The notes: generated by a model from the letters alone, not told the origin. A DNA stretch of 64,000 bases from a bacterium (GCA_021790935.1 JAJYFL010000013.1:1-64000), one strand, 5' to 3'. Shown: positions 17,739 through 27,626, counted from the first letter of the stretch. Program-made: numbers and translations.

Positions 17739-18719
17739 GTGGCTTTAGAGGCGCGGTTCGTTGACGTCGTCGGAATCGGCAGTTGTACGGTCGATTATTT
17801 CGCTATCGTTCCGCGGTTGCTCGGCCCGGAAGAAAAGATCAATGCCGACCGGACCGAGGTTCACGCCGGCGGCGTTACGGCCAATAACTTGACCCAAGTC
17901 GCCCGTCTGGGCGCGAGTACCGGCTGGCTGGGCCTGATCGGCGACGACGAAAACGGCCGCATCATCAAACAGGCCTTCGTCGACGACGGCATGGATCTTT
18001 CGGGCATCGAGATGGTCGCGGGCGAGCGCTCCTCCCTCACGTGGATTCCGGTGGATTCTAACGGCGACCGCTGCATCTACATGTTCCCGAACGTCACCGG
18101 CACGGTCACGCCCGTGCAGATTCGCGACCGTTTCGCGCCGCATATCCGCCACGCGAAGCACTTTCACAGCGAGGCGTCGCAGCTGCCGATCGCACCGGTG
18201 AGCGAGGCGATGCGGATCGCGAAGGATGCGGGCGTTCGAACCATCTTCGATCTCGACGTCGAACCGGGATTCTTCGCGCAGTCGGGCCTAGGCACGCATG
18301 AAGAACTGCTCGAAGGGCTGAATCTCGTCGACGTCCTCAAGCCGTGCAAAGCCGCCGCTCGCGAGCTCACGGGCGAGACAGATTACGAACGGATGGCGAG
18401 GCGACTACTCGACCTCGGCCCATCGGTCGTCGCGCTGACGATGGGTGCCGACGGATGTTTGATCGCGAGCCGAGAACGTGTCGTTCTCGTTCCGGCCTTT
18501 GAAGTGCACGTCGTCGACACCACCGGCGCGGGCGACGCCTTCATGGGCGGGCTCTCGTACGCCCTACTGCAAGGCTGGGACTTTCATCGAGCCGGCGTCT
18601 TCGCCAACGCCTGCGCGGCCCTATGCTGCACCAAGATCGGCGCGCGCGCGATGTCCGCTCGCGCCGACGTCCTCAGCTTCATCGCATCGAACGGAGGCCT
18701 CGATGTTCGTCCCGCATAG
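17739..18719 (+). CDS. PfkB-family sugar/nucleoside kinase
   Basis: The 326-residue kinase has the PfkB signatures: a Gly-rich N-terminal region (GGVTANNLTQVARLGASTGWLGLIG) and the C-terminal DTTGAGDAFMGGLSYALLQ, whose Asp is the catalytic base and whose GAGD loop forms the anion hole. The substrate cannot be read from sequence. The next gene, overlapping by 17 bp, is a sugar-type transporter, so the pair probably imports and phosphorylates one carbohydrate or nucleoside. The GTG start has GCGAGG upstream, and TATGGT at 17696-17701 could be its -10. Confidence 0.85.
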   Translation: MALEARFVDVVGIGSCTVDYFAIVPRLLGPEEKINADRTEVHAGGVTANNLTQVARLGASTGWLGLIGDDENGRIIKQAFVDDGMDLSGIEMVAGERSSLTWIPVDSNGDRCIYMFPNVTGTVTPVQIRDRFAPHIRHAKHFHSEASQLPIAPVSEAMRIAKDAGVRTIFDLDVEPGFFAQSGLGTHEELLEGLNLVDVLKPCKAAARELTGETDYERMARRLLDLGPSVVALTMGADGCLIASRERVVLVPAFEVHVVDTTGAGDAFMGGLSYALLQGWDFHRAGVFANACAALCCTKIGARAMSARADVLSFIASNGGLDVRPA

Positions 18720-19680
18720 TTTCGGCGTCGCGCTCCTCATGATGGTGATCACCGCGATCTGCTGGGGCAGTTGGGCGAATACGTTTAAGGGCGTCAAGGG
18801 TTATCGCTTCGAGCTCTTCTACTGGGACTACGCCGTGGCGATCTTCCTGTTCGCCCTGATCTACGCGTTTACTATGGGAAGCAGCGGGCACGATGCCGCG
18901 AGTTTCCTCCAAAACCTTCGCTCCGCGAATCCTTCGAACGTTGGCTGGGCGCTCGCTGCGGGGGTGATCTTCAACCTCGCAAATCTGCTGCTCGTCGCCG
19001 GCATCGACATGGCGGGCCTTGCGGTCGCTTTTCCGCTCGCCATCGGCATCGCGCTCGTCGTCGGCGTCGTGCTGAGCTACGCGCTGCAACCGATGGGCAA
19101 CGTCGCCCTTCTGGCCGCGGGCGTGCTCTGCGCCGTCGCAGCCGTCACCTTCGACGGCCAGGCCTACGCGCAACTGGGCACGGGCAACGCGGTCTCGCGC
19201 AAGAGCATCGTCACCTGCGTCGTCTCGGGCGTTTTGATGGGGCTATGGGCACCGCTCTCGACCCGAGCGCTCACGCACGGACACCCGCTCGGCCCTTACG
19301 GCGTCGCGGTCTTCCTCACCCTCGGTGCGCTGCTCTCGTGCTTCGTGTGGAACGTCTACTTCATGCGCCGTCCGCTGGTCGGCAAACCGGTGCACTTCTC
19401 CGGCTTTTTTCGCGCCCCGGCGCGCTCGCATCTGCTGGGCTTGCTTGGCGGAGGCATATGGACGACGGGAATGGTCTTCAATCTCGTCGCCGCGAACTTC
19501 ACCGGCGAAGCGATCTCCTACGCGATCGGTCAGTCCGCTCCGATGGTGGCCGCTCTCTGGGGCATCTTCGCATGGCGAGAGTTCGCCGGAGCGAATCGCA
19601 AAGCCATCACCTTTTTGGTCTTGATGTTCGTTTTCTACGCGCTCGCGATCTTGCTGGTCGCGCACGCCCACACGGCTTGA
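18703..19680 (+). CDS. GRP/DMT-type sugar permease
   Basis: The 325-residue protein consists of about ten hydrophobic segments. The opening FGVALLMMVITAICWGSWANTFKG and the later ISYAIGQSAPMVAALWGIFAWREF fit the glucose/ribose-porter branch of the drug/metabolite transporter superfamily. The ATG at 18703 follows GGAGG inside the end of the kinase gene, so the longer frame starting at 18478 is rejected. Its last 46 bp overlap the convergent glycosylase gene. Confidence 0.75.
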   Translation: MFVPHSFGVALLMMVITAICWGSWANTFKGVKGYRFELFYWDYAVAIFLFALIYAFTMGSSGHDAASFLQNLRSANPSNVGWALAAGVIFNLANLLLVAGIDMAGLAVAFPLAIGIALVVGVVLSYALQPMGNVALLAAGVLCAVAAVTFDGQAYAQLGTGNAVSRKSIVTCVVSGVLMGLWAPLSTRALTHGHPLGPYGVAVFLTLGALLSCFVWNVYFMRRPLVGKPVHFSGFFRAPARSHLLGLLGGGIWTTGMVFNLVAANFTGEAISYAIGQSAPMVAALWGIFAWREFAGANRKAITFLVLMFVFYALAILLVAHAHTA

Positions 19681-20843
19681 TCGGAGCGCACGCGCTCTAA
19701 ACCGAGCCACGCCGCCATCCGTGCCAGATCGCCGCGCAGGCGCGCTCGTGCCTCGGGCCCGTCGGCACCCGGCTCGAAGTGCACCGCGTGCACGAGCAGC
19801 GCGCTCGCGTGCCGGTCGGCTTTCAAATCGACGCGCGCGATCAGCGCCTCGCCGAGCAGGTACGGCAACACATAGTATCCGTGGATCCTCTTATGCGCCG
19901 GCGTATAAATTTCGATGCGATAGTGGAAATCAAAGAGCCGTTTCGTCCGCACGCGATTCCACACGAGCGAATCGAACGGCGAGAGCAACGCGCTTGCATC
20001 GATGCGGCGCGGTACGCGCGCCTCGGGATGAACGTACGCTTTCTGCTTCCATCCTTCGACGGTCGCCGGGAGCAGGCGCCCCGCCTCCACTAACTCGGCG
20101 ATGCGCGGCCTCGCGTCCGCCGTCGCCAGCCGAAAATAATCGCGCAGATCGGCCTCGGTCGCGACGCCGAACGCGCGCGACGCGATCGCGAGCAGTTCTC
20201 GGTGCGCGTCGTGCTCCGGCAGCTCCGCCGCGTTCGCCAGCCGCGCCGGCAATACGCGCTCGGTCAGGTCGTAGACACGTTCAAAGCTGCTCCGCCGCGT
20301 TACGGCCATGAGCCTGCCGCTCCAAAACAGGTACTCGACGGCGCGCTTGGTTTCGTTCCAGCCCCACCAACTTCCGGTACTCTTCGTATCCTCGAATTCG
20401 GATGCGCTCATCGGGCCGCGCCGCTCGATCGTCGCGCGCACGCTCTCCACCAGATCTGCGCGCTCCCGGCCTACGCGCGCGACGTTGCTCCACGTGCCGC
20501 GCCCGTCCCGGGCGCGCCGCATGCGCCAGCGCAGCAGTGGATACGTTTCGATCGGCACCAGCGACGCCTCGTGCGCCCAGTACTCGAAAAGCCGCCGTGG
20601 ACGACGATACGCGAGGCGCTCGAGCAAACCGCGGTCGTACGGTCCCAAACGCGAGAACGCCGGAAGAAACTGCGATCGAACGAGGACGCTGACGGAGTCG
20701 ATCTGCACCGCACCTAGCCCCCGAACGAGATTCAACAGGCGTCGAGCGGTGACGAGCTCCGGGCCGGCGCCTCCGAAGCCTTGCGCCGCCAGCGCAATAC
20801 GCCGTGCCTGCGCCGCGCTCAAAGACTCCAGTCGCCGATGCAT
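19635..20843 (-). CDS. YcaQ/AlkX-type DNA glycosylase (winged-helix family)
   Basis: The 402-residue protein matches the HTH_42 family of crosslink-repair glycosylases. LNLVRGLGAVQIDSVSV near 45 carries the Q-x-D catalytic signature of the YcaQ/AlkX branch (AlkZ has Q-x-Q). Other conserved blocks are RLFEYWAHEASLVP near 95, RRGPMSASEF near 150, the LLSPFDSLVWNR block and YYVLPYLLGEALIARVDLKADR. These enzymes unhook alkylated bases or interstrand crosslinks. The internal ATG at 20843 is chosen because the upstream 22 codons are low-complexity and match no family sequence. Confidence 0.82.
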   Translation of the reverse strand: MHRRLESLSAAQARRIALAAQGFGGAGPELVTARRLLNLVRGLGAVQIDSVSVLVRSQFLPAFSRLGPYDRGLLERLAYRRPRRLFEYWAHEASLVPIETYPLLRWRMRRARDGRGTWSNVARVGRERADLVESVRATIERRGPMSASEFEDTKSTGSWWGWNETKRAVEYLFWSGRLMAVTRRSSFERVYDLTERVLPARLANAAELPEHDAHRELLAIASRAFGVATEADLRDYFRLATADARPRIAELVEAGRLLPATVEGWKQKAYVHPEARVPRRIDASALLSPFDSLVWNRVRTKRLFDFHYRIEIYTPAHKRIHGYYVLPYLLGEALIARVDLKADRHASALLVHAVHFEPGADGPEARARLRGDLARMAAWLGLERVRSDQAVWACATSKIASA

Positions 20844-20949
20844 CGAATGAGTATTCTCGCTGCGACGGCCCCCGTTCCCGCAGGGGGAGGGTCGCGGGTC
20901 TTCCGACACCGAAGCGCTAGGCGAACGCTACCGAATAGGAACATCGATT

Positions 20950-22024
20950 ATGACTGACGCTAACCTCCTTCCATTCGTTCGTACGGCGAAAAATGCGTCG
21001 GTCTCCGACGAGACGCTTGTCGCACTCCTGCGGCAGCGCGGATGGCAAGAGCAACAGATCTATCGAGCGTTGACGGCGTATTACGAAGAGACGCTCGGCG
21101 TAGCGCTGCCGTCGCGCGGCGATCGCATGGAGAGCGCGCGACGCATTCCTCTATCTCCTTGTATTCATCATGCTCGGAACTTGGGTCACGGCGCTCATCG
21201 GGCTCGGCGATGTGCTGGTCGACCGCTTCTTGCCGGGCGGCCCGGTATCCGATTACATGAACAACGGTCGACTCGGCGACGTCGCATGGAACATCGCCGA
21301 GATCATCATCGCCTATCCCATCTATCTCTGGATAAATGCCGTCATTGGACGCGAGATCTCGCGGCGCCCCGAGGCTTTAGAATCGGGCGTTCGCAAGTGG
21401 CTCACGTACGTCGCGCTCGTGATGGCAGCCGTGGTCTTGCTCGGCGATGCGGTCATCTTTCTTTCGCAATTCCTCCGTGGCGATCTAACGGAACGCTTCG
21501 TGCTGAAATCGCTCGTGCTCGTCATCGTCACCGGCGGCGTCTTTTGGTACTACCTCGGAACCGTGCAGGCCCACGAGGTCTCGACATGGCGTGGTCACAC
21601 CTTTGCCTGGACGGGAACGGCCGCCGTCGCTATCGGTCTAGTACTCGGCTTCATGCCGCTTGGAACGCCGGCGCACCAACGCGCGCTCGCGCTCGACCGC
21701 ACCCGCATAGCGGATCTACACGACATCGCCGCCGTGATTCACGGGCGATGGCAGCACGCGAAGCCGCCCGGTGCCTTTAGGCTACCCACCAGCCTCGGAA
21801 GCTTGGCCACGCTTCCGCCTTCGGAACGCAAAGACCCGGCCTCGGGTCTCCCCTATGCCTATCGCCGCGGCTCAGGCGCCACCACCTTCCAGCTCTGCGC
21901 CGTGTTCGACGGCGCAGCGGGCGCCACGCGCTCAGCGGCGTTTTGGCAGCATCCACGCGGCGCGCATTGCTTCACGTTCGACGCGAGCAAGAGCATCCCG
22001 TACGAGCCGGACTCCCCGACCTGA
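20950..22024 (+). pseudogene. Frameshifted DUF5671-like membrane protein gene
   Basis: The first frame (20950-21140) encodes a small N-terminal domain (LLPFVRTAKNASVSDETLVALL...GWQEQQIYRALTAYYEE). The conserved membrane part continues in another frame from the GC run, with FLYLLVFIMLGTWVTALIGLGD and three further hydrophobic segments up to 22024. Joining the frames requires one shift at GCGCGCG (21134-21140), where loss of one GC dinucleotide would explain it. The product would be an inner-membrane protein of unknown role with a C-terminal soluble tail (about 190 onward). Either a real mutation, a phase-variable tract or an assembly error is possible. Confidence 0.6.
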
Positions 22025-22115
22025 CAGCCTCGATCGGTCCCTAAAGGTTGCCACTTCTCGTGCGTAGGCGCCCCGCACACAGGCTCCGCCGGCCTGCTCC
22101 GCCAAATTGCCTCGG

Positions 22116-23870
22116 GTGATCTCCGAGCCAGAACACCCATCCCGTACCCCGCTTCCGGAACTCCGGCATACGGCCGCGCACGTGCTGGCCTATGCGGTGC
22201 AGGATCTCTTCCCGGATGCCAAGCCGACGATCGGCCCCGCCATCGAGAACGGCTTCTACTACGATTTCGACCGCGGGGCGCCGTTCACGCCCGAAGACCT
22301 CGAGCGCATCGAGAAGCGCATGCTCGAGATCGTAGCGGCTAACTACGAGATGACCGGCCGGCAGGTCACGCGCGCCGAAGCCGTCGCGCGCTTCGAAGAG
22401 AATCCGTATAAGGCGGAGCTCGCGCGCGAGATCCCAGAAGGCGAGCCGATCACGCTCTACACCATCGGCGCTTTTACCGACCTCTGCCGCGGCGGCCACG
22501 CAAGCGCTACCGGCGAGATCGGCGCCATGAAGTTGACGAGCGTCGCGGGCGCCTACTGGCGCGGCGACGAGCACAACCCGATGCTGCAGCGCATCTACGG
22601 CACGGCCTGGCACACGCAAGCCGAGCTCGAAGCGTACCTCCGGTTCCTCGAAGAGGCGCAAAAACGCGATCACCGCAAGCTCGGCGCCGAGCTCGACCTC
22701 TTCTCGATCGAGGAAGAGGCCGGCGGCGGCCTCATCTTCTGGCACCCTCGGGGAGCCGTCATGCGCGCCGTCGTCGAGAACTTCATCCGCGACGGTCTGC
22801 GCGAACGCGGCTATCAGCCCGTCGTCACGCCGCACGTCGTCCACGAGAAACTCTACGAAATCTCCGGACACCTCGAAAACTACGCGGAGAACATGTTCGG
22901 GCCGCTCGAGGTCGAGGAGCAACGCTTCCGCCTCAAGCCGATGAACTGCCCCGGGCATATCCTCATCTACAAGGGCCACCCGCGCAGCTATCGGGATCTA
23001 CCGTTACGTTTCTCGGAGTTTGGGACGGTCTATCGCTACGAGCGCAGCGGCGTGCTGCACGGCCTCACGCGCGTGCGCGGCTTTACGCAGGACGACGCGC
23101 ATCTCTTCTGCACGCCCGACCAGCTGCAGGGCGAATTCGAGCAGACGCTCGACGAGGCGTTGCGCCTGATGCACGCGTTCGGTTTCAAAGACTTCGAGTA
23201 TTTTCTCTCGACGCGCGAAGCGAAGCTGCGCGTCGAAACCGACCCGCTCGCCGAAGAGGCGATCCGCAAAGCGCTGCAGAGCCGGGCTCTCCCCTATGGC
23301 ATCGACGAAGGCGGGGGAGCGTTCTACGGTCCGAAACTCGACATTTACGTACGCGACGCGATCGGGCGTAAGTGGCAACTCGGGACCGTGCAGGTCGATT
23401 TCGTGCTGCCCAAGCGCTTCGATCTCCACTATCGCGGCAGCGACGGGCAGGACCACCCGCCCGTCATGATTCACCGCGCGCTCGCCGGCTCGCTCGAGCG
23501 TTTTTTCGGCATCCTCATCGAACACTTCGGCGGCAACTTCCCGGCCTGGATAGCACCGGTTCAAGCCGTCGTCGTGCCGATCTCCGAACATCAACAAGAG
23601 TACGCGCGCGAGGTGCGCGATCGCCTCTTCGCTCGCGGCTTCCGGATCGAGATAGACGAGAGCAACGAGAAGCTCGGCTACAAGATCCGCCGCTGGAAGA
23701 CCCAGAAGATCCCCTATATCCTCGTCGTCGGCAAACAAGAGGCCGCCGGCGGCACGGTCAACGTCAACGAACGCGCCCCCGCCGGCGGCGCGGAGCCGGC
23801 GGAGAAGCGCACGATAGCGGTCGACGCCTTCGCCGCCGAACTCCAGGCAAGAATCGACGGTAAGACGTGA
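22116..23870 (+). CDS. thrS: Threonyl-tRNA synthetase without TGS domain
   Basis: The 584-residue enzyme charges tRNA-Thr. The N-terminal editing-type domain begins at once with RHTAAHVLAYAVQDLFP (HxxxH metal/editing motif) and has the paired CRGGH motif. The class II core follows with RLKPMNCPGHILIYK (motif 1-2 region), the YRYERSGVLHGLTRVRGFTQDDAH motif 2 block (split about 295-325) and PPVMIHRALAGSLERF (motif 3). The C-terminal anticodon domain ends the protein. The usual TGS domain is absent. GTG 22116 or TTG 22107 are the only nearby starts; neither has a ribosome site. Confidence 0.92.
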   Translation: MISEPEHPSRTPLPELRHTAAHVLAYAVQDLFPDAKPTIGPAIENGFYYDFDRGAPFTPEDLERIEKRMLEIVAANYEMTGRQVTRAEAVARFEENPYKAELAREIPEGEPITLYTIGAFTDLCRGGHASATGEIGAMKLTSVAGAYWRGDEHNPMLQRIYGTAWHTQAELEAYLRFLEEAQKRDHRKLGAELDLFSIEEEAGGGLIFWHPRGAVMRAVVENFIRDGLRERGYQPVVTPHVVHEKLYEISGHLENYAENMFGPLEVEEQRFRLKPMNCPGHILIYKGHPRSYRDLPLRFSEFGTVYRYERSGVLHGLTRVRGFTQDDAHLFCTPDQLQGEFEQTLDEALRLMHAFGFKDFEYFLSTREAKLRVETDPLAEEAIRKALQSRALPYGIDEGGGAFYGPKLDIYVRDAIGRKWQLGTVQVDFVLPKRFDLHYRGSDGQDHPPVMIHRALAGSLERFFGILIEHFGGNFPAWIAPVQAVVVPISEHQQEYAREVRDRLFARGFRIEIDESNEKLGYKIRRWKTQKIPYILVVGKQEAAGGTVNVNERAPAGGAEPAEKRTIAVDAFAAELQARIDGKT

Positions 23871-24736
23871 GGAGATATCTGCACGTATTCTTCGCCGTAG
23901 CGGCTCTGGCGCTCGCCGCCTGTTCGCAAGGTTTTAGTACCGGCGGCAGCATGCCTGGCAACGTGTTGCCGCCCAACGGCGCGGCGTCACCGGCTACGTT
24001 ATCTGCCGCGCAGGCCTCCCCACCGGTCTCCGCCAGCGCTTCGCCGGGGGCGTCCAGCGACGTTGCAGTCGACCCGCTGGCGGACGCCGCGTCGGGCCTC
24101 GCGTGTCCGAAGCTCGGCGAGTACACCTGTACGCTGCGTTTCAACGTACCGGATGCGACCCCGGCGCCGAGCCCGGGTGCCAGCACGCCGCCGACTCCGA
24201 GCCCGAGCCCGAGCCCGAGCCCGAGCGCCTCGCCAAACGGCGGCGGCGGTTTCGTGACGATGGCGCCTTCCGTCAACCCCTCGCCGACGGCTAGCCCGGC
24301 CGCCGACACGCTGACGATAACGCTCGCGGCGCTGCCCAAGGACGCGCCCGCCATGGTTCGCGCGCCCAAGAATGCACTCCACATCACGGCCTTGATGCAA
24401 GTGGGGCTGACGCCATCCGCAGATTTCCATCTCGACGGAAACGCGATCGCGCAATTCACGCTTCCGAAGGAGCAGATCGACGGGCGCGCCTTCGCGCTTC
24501 AACTCTTTGCGGAGAAGACGGTAAAGGGAAAGCATACGTACAACGCGATCTGGACGTTCGTCAAATCGGAGCGCCGCCATAATACGCTTTCGTTTGCCTT
24601 CCGGCCGCCGAAGATGACCGTAGCTAAGGGCACGACCTACATCCTCGTCCTCTACGCGAGCGACGTCCCCAGCACGCCGTCGCCGTCGCCGTCGGCGTCA
24701 CTGTCGCCCACGCCCACCGCCAACTCCGGGCCATGA
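23867..24736 (+). CDS. Lipoprotein with Pro-Ser repeats
   Basis: The GTG start overlaps the thrS stop by four bases. The 289-residue product has a lipoprotein signal ending LAAC, then a disordered Ala/Ser/Pro linker with a run of PSPSPSP near 108-118, a beta-rich domain of roughly 130 residues (DTLTITLAALP to TYILVLYASDV), and a second short Pro-Ser tail. It resembles surface lipoproteins whose linkers keep a domain away from the membrane. No known family was recognised. The gene overlaps the transporter gene that follows by four bases. Confidence 0.7.
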   Translation: MRRYLHVFFAVAALALAACSQGFSTGGSMPGNVLPPNGAASPATLSAAQASPPVSASASPGASSDVAVDPLADAASGLACPKLGEYTCTLRFNVPDATPAPSPGASTPPTPSPSPSPSPSASPNGGGGFVTMAPSVNPSPTASPAADTLTITLAALPKDAPAMVRAPKNALHITALMQVGLTPSADFHLDGNAIAQFTLPKEQIDGRAFALQLFAEKTVKGKHTYNAIWTFVKSERRHNTLSFAFRPPKMTVAKGTTYILVLYASDVPSTPSPSPSASLSPTPTANSGP

Positions 24737-26004
24737 ACGCGCGCGCTGCGCTCGCATCGCTCACCCGAGACCAGCGTAACACCTTCGTCGCGAGCTTCCT
24801 CGGATGGACGCTCGATGCGTTCGACTTCTTCCTCGTCATCGTCGTCGTCTCGCACGTCGCGAGCGACTTCCACGCGGCGGTTGAAGAGGTCGCGTTTGCG
24901 GTAACGCTGACGCTCATGATGCGCCCGCTCGGCGCTCTGATCTTCGGCTGGATCGCCGACCGCTACGGCCGCCGCACGCCGCTCATGATCGACGTCGCGA
25001 TCTACTCGCTCATCGAACTGCTCACCGCCTTCTCGCCGAATCTGGGCGTCTTCATCGCGTTGCGCGCCCTCTACGGAGTCGCGATGGGCGGTGAGTGGGG
25101 CATCGGCGCGGCACTCGCCATGGAGGCGATGCCGCCGCAGAACCGCGGCCTCTTCTCCGGCATCCTGCAAGAGGGCTATGCCGTAGGCAACCTGCTCGCC
25201 GGCGTCGTGCTCGGCACGCTCTACACGCATATTGGCTGGCGCGGCATGTTCGTCGTCGGCGTACTTCCCGCGCTGCTCATCTTCTACATCCGCGCGAAGG
25301 TACCGGAGTCGCCGGTGTGGCTCGCCGGCAAAGCCCAGCGTATCGGCAAGCACGGCGACGTCCTGTGGGCGTCGATCCGCCGCTACTGGCCGCTCTTCAT
25401 CTACGCGATCCTATTCATGTCGGCGTTCAACTATCTTTCGCACGGCACGCAGGACCTCTATCCGACGTTCCTCGCGTTGCAGCATAAATTCGACCCCGGC
25501 ATGGTTGGACTGCTGAACGCGATCGCATCGGTCGGGGCGATCCTCGGCGGCATCGCGTTCGGTACGCTTTCGCAGCGCTACGGACGGCGTAGCATGATCG
25601 TCGTCTGCGCGGTGCTCGGTATGGCGCTGGTTCCGCTCTGGGCGTTCAGCCACACGGTCGCGCTGTTGGGGCTCGGCGGCTTCTTGATGCAATTCATGGT
25701 ACAAGGCGCCTGGGGCATCATTCCGGCGCATCTCAACGAAATCTCACCGCCGTCGGTACGCGGTACCTTTCCGGGCTTCACCTATCAGATGGGCAACCTC
25801 ATCTCGGCCAACGCACTTCAACTCGAAGCCGCCTTTGCCGCAAGAACGTTTCCGCTGCCATCCGGCCATCCAGATTACGCCAAAGCGATGTCGGTCGTCG
25901 CGTTGGTCGTCTTCGTCGCCGTTATCCTGCTGACGCTCGTCGGGTACGCGGTCGTCCCCGAACGGCGCGATGCCGCGTTCGAGATGCCTCCTCCCGCAGA
26001 GTGA
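24733..26004 (+). CDS. MFS transporter, sialate/lactate-type (SHS) family
   Basis: The 423-residue protein has 12 predicted membrane segments and the MFS loop motif GWIADRYGRRTPL after helix 2, repeated as GTLSQRYGRRSM after helix 8. The opening FLGWTLDAFDFFLVIVVVSHVA resembles carboxylate carriers of the Jen1/NanT type, which import lactate, pyruvate or sialate with protons. The substrate is not certain. The start overlaps the preceding lipoprotein gene (ATGA). Confidence 0.82.
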   Translation: MNARAALASLTRDQRNTFVASFLGWTLDAFDFFLVIVVVSHVASDFHAAVEEVAFAVTLTLMMRPLGALIFGWIADRYGRRTPLMIDVAIYSLIELLTAFSPNLGVFIALRALYGVAMGGEWGIGAALAMEAMPPQNRGLFSGILQEGYAVGNLLAGVVLGTLYTHIGWRGMFVVGVLPALLIFYIRAKVPESPVWLAGKAQRIGKHGDVLWASIRRYWPLFIYAILFMSAFNYLSHGTQDLYPTFLALQHKFDPGMVGLLNAIASVGAILGGIAFGTLSQRYGRRSMIVVCAVLGMALVPLWAFSHTVALLGLGGFLMQFMVQGAWGIIPAHLNEISPPSVRGTFPGFTYQMGNLISANALQLEAAFAARTFPLPSGHPDYAKAMSVVALVVFVAVILLTLVGYAVVPERRDAAFEMPPPAE

Positions 26005-26016
26005 AGGCGGTACGCA

Positions 26017-27462
26017 ATGAAGCACCCGCTATTGATTCCGGCCGCCGTCGTAACGCTGCTCGCCATCTTTTCGGCGACGGCAGGCGCGACGTTTCCCACG
26101 AACGGCGCGCCACTGTACGTCTATCAAGAGACGTTTAACGGCCTGGCCACCATCCCGAACTACAACGATCCCGCGTCGTTCAACACGGCATATTACGGCG
26201 GCCCGACGCCGCCGCCGGCGGATCTGCTCGGAACCTCGCAGTTCGACGGTACCTCGACCGACCTCACCGCGCCGGGAAACCAACCGAGCGGCGTAATAGT
26301 CGTCAACCCCTGCACCGGGTTCACGTACGGTAATTCGAACGGCTGCGCCGCAGCGTCGACGGCAACCACGAGCGATGAGACGGAGTTCATGACCGTTCAG
26401 TCGTGGCCATTCTACGTCGGGTCGGGCACGTCGGCAAACGTCAACCCCGGGACCTTCGCCGTCGAAACCTATACCGACGACGGTTCTTGGATGACGCTCT
26501 CGGGACAGGCCTACACCTACGCGCAGCCGGGTAATTTCCAGAATACGACCGGTTTGACGGCGGGCATCGCCGCGGTCGACAACGGCGGCATGCACGCACC
26601 TGCGGGCGTGACGTCGACGTTCACGATTCCCGGCACCGGCGAATGCGCCACCAATCTCTACTACCTCACGTTCGAGTACTTCGAGGCTGCGGGCGGGCAG
26701 GCCAACATCGGTTACACGTGGCAACCGCCCGGCGCATCCTCGCAGACGGCCATACCGCAAGCGGTCGTCTGGGGACAGGTGCTCTACAACGGGCAGCCGG
26801 AGCCGGGTGCAACGATCTCGATTCCTCTGCCGAGCGGCGGTACTGCCACGGTCACCTCCGATACGGGCGGCTGCTTCGGCTACAACTACGCTCCGACATG
26901 GGCGGGAGCGTTGAACGTCGGAACCGTGAAGGCAACCGATACGCCTCACGGCTCGGGGACGCAAAAGAATAAAAACACGATCGTCACTATGGGTGATGCG
27001 ACCTTCGTGCAGTTCTCGTTTCCCAATCCGGTGCCGTACGTAAATCTCTTCAAGCGTATTACCCAGATTCAAACCAAGGGCCCGACGCCGGCTCCCGGCG
27101 CAACCTACCAAACCGTCGTCCCCACGCCCGATCCAAACAATCCACCCGGCGTCGCGGGGACGGCGAGTACCCTGAACGTCTACCCCGGCGACATCGTGAC
27201 GTACACGATCTACTTCGATAACTCCGGCAGCACGCCGGCCTATCAGCCGAACCTCACCGACGTCCTCTCACCCGACATGACGTACGTTCTCGGTTCTGCG
27301 ACCGGTACGTGCTGCGTGAATCCAACGGTCTCGATCCCCATAACGCCCTCCGTCACCGGCAATACGGTGACGTGGACGCTCGCGACTCCGCTCCCGACCG
27401 CGTCGCCGCTCTCTCCTCAGACGATTCAAGGCAACGTCTCCGTCCAAGCCAAAGTGAACTAG
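26017..27462 (+). CDS. Secreted protein with DUF11-like C-terminal domain
   Basis: The 481-residue product has a signal peptide (about 1-24) and a long extracellular part rich in Gly, Thr, Asn and aromatic residues. Near 385 comes a DUF11-like domain: LNVYPGDIVTYTIYFDNSGS, then LTDVLSPDMTYVLGSATG, the pattern used in surface adhesins and stalk proteins. A carboxypeptidase-regulatory-like segment (LYNGQPEPGATISIPLPSGG) lies near 252-271. The last codons end with stop TAG that belongs to the CTAG end of a repeat. Confidence 0.75.
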   Translation: MKHPLLIPAAVVTLLAIFSATAGATFPTNGAPLYVYQETFNGLATIPNYNDPASFNTAYYGGPTPPPADLLGTSQFDGTSTDLTAPGNQPSGVIVVNPCTGFTYGNSNGCAAASTATTSDETEFMTVQSWPFYVGSGTSANVNPGTFAVETYTDDGSWMTLSGQAYTYAQPGNFQNTTGLTAGIAAVDNGGMHAPAGVTSTFTIPGTGECATNLYYLTFEYFEAAGGQANIGYTWQPPGASSQTAIPQAVVWGQVLYNGQPEPGATISIPLPSGGTATVTSDTGGCFGYNYAPTWAGALNVGTVKATDTPHGSGTQKNKNTIVTMGDATFVQFSFPNPVPYVNLFKRITQIQTKGPTPAPGATYQTVVPTPDPNNPPGVAGTASTLNVYPGDIVTYTIYFDNSGSTPAYQPNLTDVLSPDMTYVLGSATGTCCVNPTVSIPITPSVTGNTVTWTLATPLPTASPLSPQTIQGNVSVQAKVN

Positions 27463-27626
27463 GAGTTTGTCTGACTTGGGCCGTTTTGGGATCCGGAGGC
27501 GATTTTTGTCCGAAGACGAGGCGCGAAGAAGGAGCGAAGCCGTAGCTTCGTGACTGATGAGCAACGATGTATTCGGCAAAAAGCGACCCGGAGACGGAAA
27601 CGCGCTCAAGTCAGACAAACTCCTAG
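27459..27626. repeat. 168-bp CTAG-ended inverted-repeat element, type A copy 2
   Basis: The element has near-perfect terminal inverted repeats, CTAGGAGTTTGTCTGACTTG on the left and the same sequence reverse-complemented on the right. It differs from the other type A copies by changes that occur in both arms. The interior carries GCGAAG-CCGTAG-CTTCGT and the long arms TTTTTGTCCGAA and TTCGGCAAAAA. The left CTAG supplies the stop of the secreted protein gene. Confidence 0.88.

Noticed and set aside
22025-22115. T-box or Thr leader peptide before thrS
   Set aside because: No T-box sequence, terminator or Thr-rich ORF is visible in the 90-base gap.
24190-24235. Tandem GAGCCC/CCGAGC repeat suspected to be a structural or CRISPR-like array
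   Set aside because: It is simply the codons of a Pro-Ser linker in a lipoprotein gene.
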